Below are positions 6,449 through 11,930 of a DNA stretch of 12,074 bases, in pieces. Numbering within the stretch: position 1 is the stretch's first letter; every line of letters starts with the position of its first letter. This stretch comes from Actinomycetes bacterium (GTDB lineage: Bacteria > Actinomycetota > Aquicultoria > CAJVYJ01). The position numbers and the translations under genes are program-made. Under the pieces are notes generated by a model, which saw nothing but the letters and a program-made list of their open reading frames with translations, did no database searches and had not been told where the DNA came from. The stretch lies in contig JAUVQW010000021.1 of the NCBI GenBank assembly GCA_030597945.1, positions 1 through 12,074 of the forward strand. Direction: 5' to 3'.

Positions 6449-7366
6449 TTGCAGGCTTTAGATAGCTTCATACTTTATCTCTTGGCAGAAAGAAATCTTT
6501 CCGAGCATACGATAAAGGCTTATAGGGCCGATATCAATCAGTTCTTGACTTTCATTGGCCGCTTGCTAAATAAGGATGATGACTTAAGCGACGGCGCTCC
6601 AAGCCTAGACGATCTCTCAAAAATAGACCACGTTATCTTTCGAAGATATTTAGCATACCTACAGACAAAAAATGTAAGTAGAAGAAGCGTATCCCGTAAG
6701 CTCGCATCTCTTAGGGCGTTCTATCGTTTTCTAGGTAGGCGAAAGGGCGTAAGAAACGACTCTTTTACTCTGGTATCATCGCCTAAGCAAGAGAAAGTCC
6801 TACCAAAAGTCATAAATTATAAACAAATAGAATCTCTTCTTTCTTCATTTGATAAAAATAGTTCTCTTGGACTTCGCGACTTCGCGATCATAGAAGTATT
6901 GTATGGGAGCGGGATGAGGGTGGGCGAGTTGGTATCACTGGATATAGATAATGTTATCGGTGAAGATATCAGGGTGCTTGGTAAGGGACGAAAAGAAAGG
7001 TTTGTGCCATCCAACCCCCGGATGTTAAGTGCGCTAAAAGAGTATCAGAGATCAGGTAGAGATGAATTAATAAAAAACGGCCGATCTGATGAGTTGGCGC
7101 TATTTATAAACAATCAGGGCACAAGGCTATCAAGTGGTGGTGTTAGAAGGATGGTGCATCGCCGAGGTCAAGCGCTAGGCATTTACGATCTGACCCCCCA
7201 CGTTTTTAGACACAGTTTTGCCACTCACCTGCTAGAAAGAGAAGCTGGTCTTAGGGCAGTTCAAGAGTTACTGGGCCACGTTGATTTATCATCAACACAA
7301 ATATATACTCATTTAAGTAAGGCAAAGCTAAGAGAGGTGTACTCGAAGGCGCACCCACGGGCCTAG
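6449..7366 (+). CDS. xerC: Tyrosine recombinase XerC/XerD-like
   Basis: Xer recombinases resolve chromosome dimers at dif sites before division. This 305-residue protein has an N-terminal SAM-like core-binding domain (about 1-95, LYLLAERNLSEHTIKAYRADINQFLTF) and a C-terminal catalytic domain. All catalytic residues are present: Arg157 (GSGMRVGELVSL), Lys179 (VLGKGRKER), His251 and Arg254 (HVFRHSFATH), His277 (LLGHVDLSSTQ) and the nucleophile Tyr286 (IYTH). The length is normal. The TTG start at 6449 has AAAGGTGG (6434-6441) 7 bases upstream; no better ATG fits the conserved start. Position after dprA suggests XerC, though XerC and XerD cannot be told apart here. topA, often between dprA and xerC in Firmicutes, is missing. 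It probably belongs to one transcript with the sigma gene 12 bases downstream. Confidence 0.93.
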   Translation: MQALDSFILYLLAERNLSEHTIKAYRADINQFLTFIGRLLNKDDDLSDGAPSLDDLSKIDHVIFRRYLAYLQTKNVSRRSVSRKLASLRAFYRFLGRRKGVRNDSFTLVSSPKQEKVLPKVINYKQIESLLSSFDKNSSLGLRDFAIIEVLYGSGMRVGELVSLDIDNVIGEDIRVLGKGRKERFVPSNPRMLSALKEYQRSGRDELIKNGRSDELALFINNQGTRLSSGGVRRMVHRRGQALGIYDLTPHVFRHSFATHLLEREAGLRAVQELLGHVDLSSTQIYTHLSKAKLREVYSKAHPRA

Positions 7367-7378
7367 CTGGTTAGGATT

Positions 7379-8194
7379 ATGGAAAAATTTTCAACTAAAG
7401 AAAAAGAAAAAGTAAAAGACGCGGAACTTAGAGTTCTTTGGGAGACATATAAAAAGAATGACGACCAAGACGCCCGCGAAAAACTTATCCTTCACTATTC
7501 ACCACTGGTAAAGTACGTTGCCGGCCGTGTGGCAGCAAATCTTCCCCAAAACATTGACTCAGGCGACCTGATTAGTTATGGAATATTCGGTCTGATCGAC
7601 GCAATCCAGAAATTCGATATCGAGAGGGAAATAAAATTTGAGACGTACGGGATGGCAAGGATCAAGGGAGCCATAATAGACGAGCTAAGAGCTCTCGATT
7701 GGGTTCCAAGATCTGTCCGTTCTCGAGCGCGCCAGTTAGAGAAGGCCTATATAGAGCTGGAGAATCGATTAAAAAGAGTGCCATCCGATGAAGAAGTGGC
7801 AAAAGAGCTAGAGATAGAAGTTAAGGAACTCCACACGCTTCTTAGCCAGCTAAGTTACACGTCTGTTGTAGCTCTCGAGGATCTTTGGAACGCTCGTGGT
7901 GAAAAAGATGAGAGAGTCAGTTTGATCGACACCGTCAAGGACGACAATGCTCTCGAGCCGTCGAAAGCATTTGAATCATCGGAGATGAAAGAGGTCGTAG
8001 CGACCGCAATCGAAAAATTACCGGAGAGAGAAAAGATAGTCATCGCACTATATTACTATGAGGGTTTAACATTACGCGAAATTGGTGAAGTCTTAGGAGT
8101 AACAGAGTCCAGAGTATCGCAACTTCACACGAAGGCGATCATCAGGATGAAAGCCAAGCTTCGCCAAGCGCAGCAGTACCTTTCCACTGATTGA
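7379..8194 (+). CDS. whiG: RNA polymerase sigma factor of the FliA/WhiG (sigma-28) family
   Basis: The 271-residue protein directs RNA polymerase to sigma-28-type promoters. In motile bacteria these serve flagella and chemotaxis; in Streptomyces WhiG controls sporulation. Region 2 spans about 36-110 (HYSPLVKYVAGRVAANLPQNID, SYGIFGLIDAIQKFD, FETYGMARIKGAIIDELRALDWVPRSVR), a sequence diagnostic for this family. Region 3 is about 111-190, and region 4 (about 208-265) has the helix-turn-helix LTLREIGEVLGVTESRVSQLHTKA. ATG at 7379 has only a weak AGGA two bases away, so translation is probably coupled to xerC, whose stop is 12 bases before and in the same frame. The xerC-whiG-rpsB-tsf order resembles Actinomycetota. 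No flagellar genes are visible, so the regulon is unknown; two candidate target promoters lie in this window. Confidence 0.93.
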   Translation: MEKFSTKEKEKVKDAELRVLWETYKKNDDQDAREKLILHYSPLVKYVAGRVAANLPQNIDSGDLISYGIFGLIDAIQKFDIEREIKFETYGMARIKGAIIDELRALDWVPRSVRSRARQLEKAYIELENRLKRVPSDEEVAKELEIEVKELHTLLSQLSYTSVVALEDLWNARGEKDERVSLIDTVKDDNALEPSKAFESSEMKEVVATAIEKLPEREKIVIALYYYEGLTLREIGEVLGVTESRVSQLHTKAIIRMKAKLRQAQQYLSTD

Positions 8195-8206
8195 TCACCC
8201 AATTGT

Positions 8207-8235
8207 TTGCTTGAGAACAAAAAAAATGTTAAACT
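8207..8235 (+). promoter_or_regulatory. Probable promoter of rpsB-tsf
   Basis: TTGCTT (8207-8212) and TAAACT (8230-8235) are 17 bases apart, each matching 4 of 6 consensus bases. The spacer contains a run of eight A. Transcription would start near 8242, giving a leader of about 110 bases before rpsB. Confidence 0.5.
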
Positions 8236-8259
8236 CTGGCATCGTGCGTTAAATTCACA

Positions 8260-8315
8260 CGCTCATTGACTGCGATCCTGGTGCCTACGGGTAGGATAGC
8301 GGGATGATGTGAGCG
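8260..8315 (+). promoter_or_regulatory. Structured 5' leader of rpsB (candidate ribosomal-protein autoregulation site)
   Basis: An outer stem, CGCTCA (8260-8265) with TGAGCG (8310-8315), encloses an inner stem, GCGATCCT (8272-8279) with AGGATAGC (8293-8300; one mismatch). The inner loop carries GGTGCCTACGGGT. The structure ends 20 bases before the ribosome-binding site at 8335-8345. S2 represses its own mRNA in some bacteria, so an S2 target is a reasonable guess, but the fold is only read by eye. Confidence 0.4.
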
Positions 8316-8349
8316 GAGGAAAAAACCAAGTTATGGAGGGAGGTGCGTT

Positions 8350-9177
8350 ATGGCCGTTGTATCTATGAAACAGCTTCTTGAAGCTGGTGTCCACTTTGGT
8401 CACCAAACAAGAAGGTGGAATCCGAAGATGAAGCCTTACATCTTCACCGATAGAAACGGTATCTATATCATCGACCTTCAGCAAACGCTGGACCTCATCG
8501 AAAAGACCTATGAACTGATAAAAGACATAGTCGCCGGCGGCGGCGAAGTCATGTTCGTTGGGACTAAAAAACAAGCTCAAGACAGTGTTGTCAGGGAAGC
8601 TGAACGTAGCAGTATGCCCTATGTCAGCCATCGTTGGCTTGGCGGTATGCTTACCAACTTTGCGACTATAAAGAAGCGCATAGATCGTCTGCATGAGATT
8701 GAGGGTATGGAGAGCGATGGTACATTTGAAAAGCTTCCAAAGAAAGAAGTCCTTAAACTTAGGAACGAAGCAAAGAAGTTAGATAGAAACCTTGGTGGTA
8801 TAAGAGACCTTACAAAACTTCCCGATGCCATTTACATTGTCGATCCGAAGAAGGAAAGAATTGCCGTGGGTGAAGCTATGCGTCTTGGGATACCGATAAT
8901 CGCGATAGTCGATACAAACTGTGATCCGGACGAGATTACCCATGTGATCCCAGGAAACGACGACGCTATAAGAGCGATTGCGCTAATAACCAAGGTAATG
9001 GCAGATGCTGCTGCTGAAGGGATCAGTCTTCAGGCGGAAGCGAAGGAAGCAGTTAAAGATGAAGCTAGGGAAGAAAAGAAGGAAAAAGTAGAGACGGTAG
9101 AAAAGGAAAAGGCAGAAAAGCCCAAGGCGAAAGAGGAAAAAGCCGAAAAGCCTAAACCGAAAGAAACAAAGGCTTAA
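8350..9177 (+). CDS. rpsB: 30S ribosomal protein S2
   Basis: S2 is a small-subunit protein at the head-body junction of the 30S ribosome, needed for S1 binding and initiation where S1 is used. The conserved core runs from MAVVSMKQLLEAGVHFGHQTRRWNPKMKPYIF to about residue 220, including SHRWLGGMLTNFATIKKRI, LGGIRDLTKLPDAIYIVDPKKERIAV and GIPIIAIVDTNCDPD. A tail of about 45 residues rich in Lys and Glu (EKAEKPKAKEEKAEKPKPKE) follows and is probably disordered; such tails occur in several S2 proteins. ATG at 8350 is preceded by a strong site, GGAGGGAGGTG (8335-8345). It heads an rpsB-tsf operon with its own promoter and structured leader. Confidence 0.98.
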   Translation: MAVVSMKQLLEAGVHFGHQTRRWNPKMKPYIFTDRNGIYIIDLQQTLDLIEKTYELIKDIVAGGGEVMFVGTKKQAQDSVVREAERSSMPYVSHRWLGGMLTNFATIKKRIDRLHEIEGMESDGTFEKLPKKEVLKLRNEAKKLDRNLGGIRDLTKLPDAIYIVDPKKERIAVGEAMRLGIPIIAIVDTNCDPDEITHVIPGNDDAIRAIALITKVMADAAAEGISLQAEAKEAVKDEAREEKKEKVETVEKEKAEKPKAKEEKAEKPKPKETKA

Positions 9178-9178
9178 G

Positions 9179-9216
9179 GATCCTACACTACTATCTAGAT
9201 CCTACACTACTATCTA
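9179..9216 (+). repeat. Perfect 19-bp tandem duplication between rpsB and tsf
   Basis: GATCCTACACTACTATCTA occurs twice head to tail (9179-9197 and 9198-9216). It begins one base after the rpsB stop and ends three bases before the tsf ribosome-binding site (AGGAGG, 9219-9224). It fills nearly the whole intergenic space and is typical of a recent slippage or duplication event. Confidence 0.95.
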
Positions 9217-9228
9217 TTAGGAGGATAA

Positions 9229-9828
9229 ATGGCAGTATCACCAGCTCAGGTAAAAGAGCTGCGAGAAAAGACCGGTTGCGGGATGATGGACTGCAAAAAC
9301 GCTCTTGAAGAGAGTAGCGGCAATCTCGATAAGGCAATCGAGTCACTTAGAAAAAAAGGCCTTGCGGACCTTGCTAAAAGATCCGGAAGGGCTGCCAATG
9401 AGGGACTTATCGAATCGTATATTCACTCGCAAGGACGTATCGGCGTTTTGGTCGAAATTAATTGTGAGACGGATTTTGTATCTAGAAATACCGATTTTCA
9501 GGGATTTGCCCACGATATGGCGATGCAGATCGCCGCTTCGATGCCTGTATATGTAGATAGAGAAGATATACCGGAGGACTTAATAAAAGCGGAACAAGAG
9601 ATATACCGTGAACAGGCACTAGGAGAAAGCAAACCGGAAAAGGTCGTCGATAAGATAATCGAAGGTAAGATGGAAAAGTATTATGGTATGGTCTGCTTAT
9701 TGGATCAGCCTTTCATAAAAGATCAAGATAAAAAGGTCAAAGATTATTTAGGCGAGTTGGTCGGAAAATTAGGTGAGAATATCGGTATCCGTCGTTTTGC
9801 CAGGTATCAGCTTGGCGAAGAGCTCTAA
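9229..9828 (+). CDS. tsf: Elongation factor Ts (short form)
   Basis: EF-Ts recharges EF-Tu by exchanging GDP for GTP. The N-terminal UBA-like domain is clear (VKELREKTGCGMMDCKNALEESSGNLDKAIESLRKKG, about 8-44), and the core carries the EF-Tu-contact motif CETDFVSRNTDF (about 79-90). At 199 residues it is the short form, as in Thermus, and lacks the second core subdomain of the roughly 280-residue E. coli protein. The C-terminal GIRRFARYQLGEEL ends the domain properly, so it is not truncated. ATG at 9229 has AGGAGG only 4 bases upstream, a rather tight spacing. A strong terminator follows, so pyrH and frr, often next in this operon, are not cotranscribed and are not in the window. Confidence 0.97.
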   Translation: MAVSPAQVKELREKTGCGMMDCKNALEESSGNLDKAIESLRKKGLADLAKRSGRAANEGLIESYIHSQGRIGVLVEINCETDFVSRNTDFQGFAHDMAMQIAASMPVYVDREDIPEDLIKAEQEIYREQALGESKPEKVVDKIIEGKMEKYYGMVCLLDQPFIKDQDKKVKDYLGELVGKLGENIGIRRFARYQLGEEL

Positions 9829-9845
9829 GAACTTACCAACCCTTG

Positions 9846-9880
9846 AAGACCCGGTAAATTATGACCGGGTCTTTTTTTTT
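9846..9880 (+). terminator. Rho-independent terminator after tsf
   Basis: AAGACCCGGT (9846-9855) and ACCGGGTCTT (9864-9873) form a perfect 10-base stem with an 8-base loop, followed by a run of nine T (9872-9880). It should end the rpsB-tsf transcript efficiently and isolates it from the XRE-ImmA cassette. Confidence 0.97.
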
Positions 9881-10007
9881 ATTATGGAGGGAATAAAAAT
9901 TACAAATAGTGATTTTTACTGATAAAAATAAACCTATCTAATAAGAAGGTCATATTTTACTTAAATGTTCTACCTGCATTTATACCAAGGCGATATAAAA
10001 AAAGTGC
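9881..10007 (+). other. AT-rich intergenic stretch without recognised genes
   Basis: Between the tsf terminator and the XRE regulatory region (10008 onward) the DNA is AT-rich and holds only tiny, unsupported reading frames. No RNA gene or hairpin was recognised. Confidence 0.5.
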
Positions 10008-10036
10008 ACTAATTGTGAAATAAGTTTACAATAAGT
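10008..10036. promoter_or_regulatory. Imperfect 29-bp dyad, candidate operator for the XRE regulator
   Basis: The left arm ACTAATTGTGAAA (10008-10020) pairs with TTTACAATAAGT (10025-10036); 11 of 14 position pairs are complementary around a centre at 10022. The left arm recurs as ACTAATTGTAAA at 10099-10110. The dyad covers a possible -35 TTGTGA (10013-10018), whose -10 would be TCTAAA (10036-10041). XRE repressors commonly bind such dyads in their own promoters. Confidence 0.5.
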
Positions 10037-10037
10037 C

Positions 10038-10065
10038 TAAAGTCCTTGTCATAACGGACCGATAA
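10038..10065 (+). promoter_or_regulatory. Candidate sigma-28/WhiG-type promoter of the XRE-ImmA-DUF4388 genes
   Basis: TAAAGTCC (10038-10045) is followed 12 bases later by ACCGATAA (10058-10065). The family consensus is TAAAGTTT-N11-GCCGATAA. The -35 matches 6 of 8 bases and the -10 7 of 8, with spacing one base long. A FliA/WhiG-type sigma factor is encoded in the same window. The dyad at 10008-10036 lies just upstream. Confidence 0.45.
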
Positions 10066-10096
10066 CAAAAGTAACGAAGAGGTAGAAGTTCAAAAA

Positions 10097-10110
10097 GCAC
10101 TAATTGTAAA
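10097..10110 (+). promoter_or_regulatory. Repeated half-site next to the XRE ribosome-binding site
   Basis: GCACTAATTGTAAA repeats the dyad arm GCACTAATTGTGAA (10006-10019) with one change. It directly abuts AGAGGT, the probable ribosome-binding site of the XRE gene. A protein bound here could block transcription or translation. Confidence 0.45.
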
Positions 10111-10123
10111 GAGGTCGAGAAAG

Positions 10124-10474
10124 ATGAAGTACGAATACGAAATCGGAAATAGGTTAAGAAACGTAAGAGAAAGCAAGGATCTCACCAGACGAGAAGTAGA
10201 AGATCAAACAACTGGTGAATTTAAAGAATCAATACTTGCCATGTATGAGGGCGGTCAGAGACGAATTCCTACCCCAAGACTGAAGAAACTGGCAGATTTC
10301 TACTCGGTCTCGACCGCTTTCTTGCTTGGTGAAAATCCCAGCATGAAACAGGGAAGCCACGATCTTGAAGCGATGCTTATGTCTGATCCAAAATACTCAG
10401 ATGACGAAAAAGAGCTTCTTCAACACGTGATTGGTATTATCAAGGCCAAAAGAAAAGCCGAAGGCAAAGACTGA
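10124..10474 (+). CDS. XRE-family transcriptional regulator with BldD-like DNA-binding domain
   Basis: The 116-residue protein carries one helix-turn-helix domain (about 7-70): IGNRLRNVRESKDLTRREVEDQTTGEFKESILAMYEGGQRR, then IPTPRLKKLADFYSVSTAFLLGE. The pattern GEFKESILAMYEGGQRRIPTPRLKKLADFYSV aligns without gaps, from memory, to the DNA-binding domain of actinobacterial BldD. The BldD C-terminal c-di-GMP-binding region is missing; instead there is a short acidic and basic helical tail (SDDEKELLQHVIGIIKAKRKAEGKD). It probably represses transcription, including its own. A peptidase of the ImmA/IrrE type starts 15 bases later, the usual partner that inactivates XRE repressors in mobile elements and stress switches. 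ATG at 10124 has AGAGGT 8 bases upstream. Confidence 0.88.
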   Translation: MKYEYEIGNRLRNVRESKDLTRREVEDQTTGEFKESILAMYEGGQRRIPTPRLKKLADFYSVSTAFLLGENPSMKQGSHDLEAMLMSDPKYSDDEKELLQHVIGIIKAKRKAEGKD

Positions 10475-10489
10475 CAAGGGTGGTCTAAG

Positions 10490-10984
10490 ATGGCGATGTA
10501 CACGAATGCTCACTACCGTAAGCAAGCCGAGGAACTGATAAAGCGCTTTAATATCAGCGAACCCCCGGTAGACGTCCGTAAGATCGCCGAGGAACTCGGT
10601 ATTGAGGTAGTCGAAATGACTTTAAAGAGTTGGTTTTTTGGAGTTCTATTAAATGTCGATGGTCAGTTCTATATCACACTTAATAAAGCGATGCCCGATC
10701 ATCGAAAGAATTTTACTTTAGCCCACGAAATAGCTCATCATCAACTTCATAGTGGGGAACTTGCTTATATGAAGAATAGCAAGCGAGATTATTTCCATCG
10801 GGAAGCCGATATATTCGCGGCAGAGCTATGTATGCCATCGTCTATGGTCAAGGATGAGTCAATGAGATGGTATAAGGATTGGCGGTATCTGGCGAAAAGA
10901 TTTTTGGTAAGCGAAAAAGCGATGGTAAGAAAGATGCAGGAAACCGGAATGTTAAGACAGGGTAATTTTGACTGCGCATATTAA
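10490..10984 (+). CDS. ImmA/IrrE-family zinc metallopeptidase
   Basis: The 164-residue protein belongs to the ImmA/IrrE peptidase family, whose members cleave or inactivate a partner XRE repressor in response to a signal such as DNA damage. The zinc motif HEIAHH is in TLAHEIAHHQLHSGEL (about 77-92), and the downstream acidic ligand is in READIFAAELCMPSSMV (about 104-120). A small helical domain follows (LAKRFLVSEKAMVRKMQETGML). The N-terminal helix and VDVRKIAEELGIEVVEM segment also fit the family. Length is typical of the single-domain form, and no sensor domain is fused. ATG at 10490 is preferred over the ATG at 10496 because AAGGGTGG (10476-10483) lies 6 bases upstream. The XRE gene ends 15 bases before, so the pair is surely cotranscribed. 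No integrase or other ICE/phage gene is adjacent. Confidence 0.92.
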   Translation: MAMYTNAHYRKQAEELIKRFNISEPPVDVRKIAEELGIEVVEMTLKSWFFGVLLNVDGQFYITLNKAMPDHRKNFTLAHEIAHHQLHSGELAYMKNSKRDYFHREADIFAAELCMPSSMVKDESMRWYKDWRYLAKRFLVSEKAMVRKMQETGMLRQGNFDCAY

Positions 10985-11009
10985 AGTCGCCTCCAAGGAG
11001 CGGTCTAAA

Positions 11010-11846
11010 ATGCAAGCAAATGGAAATATAGTAGGACTTGATCTAAAAGAAGTAATGCTGATGTTGGGAACAGTAAAAAAAGATGGATGTCTTTCGATAA
11101 GCGGAGAGGAAAAAAGCGGAGAGGTAATGTTTTCATCGGGAAAAATAGTAAATGTAAACGTTGAAGGTGAACCCGATTGGGCTGAAGTCCTCTTTAACGA
11201 GGGATTGATCGGAAAAGATGTTTTAAATAAAGAGAAAGATACCGGTTTTATCAAGAGCCTTAGAAACCACCTCAGAGATCAGAGTGAAGCGATTGATCTG
11301 CTTACTAAATACTATATAGATGAGATCTACTCGATTATTTCTTTAAGAGATGTAAATTATAAATTTGAGGCTTGCGACATTAAGAGTAATGAAAATTGCG
11401 GGATTGAAGTGGGCGTTGAAGTGATTCTAAACGGGATCGAGAGATGCGAGGAGGAGTGGCGAAGAGTTTACCACGTCATACCGGCATTATCGAGTTACGC
11501 GGATCTGTCGCCGGAAATCAATCCACATCAGGAGATCACTCTTTCATCCGACGAATGGCGTCTTCTATTAAACCTTAGGGAGCCGCAAGCTATCGATGCG
11601 CTAAAGGCAGATGCTGGCCTTCAAACCCTTAGTCTTTGCAAGAAACTTATCGATCTCCATTCCAGAGGCTTGGTACGTTTTCTGGAAGCAGACAGCGAAG
11701 AGATAGTTGAGATGTTAAATAATAATAAAGGTAAGTATATAAAGAAGAGCAAGAACAAGACCGTACCACTGGAATGGTCGAGCTACTATGAACAGCTCGA
11801 CGAGAAGACGAGCGAAGGTAAGGGTAAGGCTAAAGTTGTTAACTAA
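11010..11846 (+). CDS. DUF4388 (PATAN-like) protein with C-terminal winged-helix-like region
   Basis: The 278-residue protein begins with a DUF4388 domain (about 4-165): GNIVGLDLKEVMLMLGTVKKDGCLSIS, SGEVMFSSGKIVNVNVEGEPDWAEVLF, then VEVILNGIERCEEEWRRVYHVIP. A second helical, winged-helix-like segment follows (about 175-228, ITLSSDEWRLLLNLREPQAIDALKADAGLQTLSLCKKLIDLHSRGLVRFLE). The last 40 residues are Lys-rich and look flexible. No signal peptide or membrane helix is seen, so it is cytosolic. Related PATAN/DUF4388 proteins occur in motility and type IV pilus regulation in cyanobacteria and elsewhere, which fits the pilin gene 84 bases downstream, but a function here is not shown. A TTG 42 bases upstream could extend the frame; ATG 11010 is chosen for AAGGAG at 10995-11000 and because the domain starts at MQANGN. 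Confidence 0.8.
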   Translation: MQANGNIVGLDLKEVMLMLGTVKKDGCLSISGEEKSGEVMFSSGKIVNVNVEGEPDWAEVLFNEGLIGKDVLNKEKDTGFIKSLRNHLRDQSEAIDLLTKYYIDEIYSIISLRDVNYKFEACDIKSNENCGIEVGVEVILNGIERCEEEWRRVYHVIPALSSYADLSPEINPHQEITLSSDEWRLLLNLREPQAIDALKADAGLQTLSLCKKLIDLHSRGLVRFLEADSEEIVEMLNNNKGKYIKKSKNKTVPLEWSSYYEQLDEKTSEGKGKAKVVN

Positions 11847-11847
11847 A

Positions 11848-11873
11848 GGGTGAACATATATTTTTTTTCATCC
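11848..11873 (+). other. Weak hairpin between the DUF4388 and pilin genes
   Basis: GGGTGAA (11848-11854) can pair with TTCATCC (11867-11873), with one G-U pair and a loop containing a T-rich stretch. The T-run is inside the loop, not after the stem, so this is at best a partial terminator. Confidence 0.25.
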
Positions 11874-11877
11874 AAAC

Positions 11878-11910
11878 TTCACATATAGTGTACTTGGTTA
11901 CTAATAGTAA
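11878..11910 (+). promoter_or_regulatory. Possible promoter and XRE-site-like motif upstream of the pilin gene
   Basis: TTCACA (11878-11883) matches the -35 consensus in 5 of 6 bases, but the nearest -10 candidates are poor (TAATAG at 11902 with an 18-base gap) or badly spaced (TATAGT at 11884). ACTAATAGTAA (11900-11910) differs by one base from ACTAATTGTAA upstream of the XRE gene (10099-10109). Confidence 0.35.
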
Positions 11911-11930
11911 GATAGAGAGGAGGATCTAAG

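Noticed and set aside
6513..6534. TAAA followed by GCCGATAT inside the xer gene
   Set aside because: The spacing is only 10 bases, far from the required 15, and it is within conserved codons.
9881..10007. Small reading frames between tsf and the XRE gene
   Set aside because: They are a dozen codons or so, without convincing ribosome-binding sites or recognisable products.
10124..10984. XRE-ImmA pair as part of an integrative element or prophage
   Set aside because: No integrase, excisionase, conjugation or phage gene, and no attachment-site repeat at a tRNA, is present nearby. The xer gene has the normal chromosomal context and lies in another block.
10968..11009. TTG start for the DUF4388 gene overlapping immA
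   Set aside because: AAGGAG at 10995-11000 and the start of domain conservation favour ATG at 11010.
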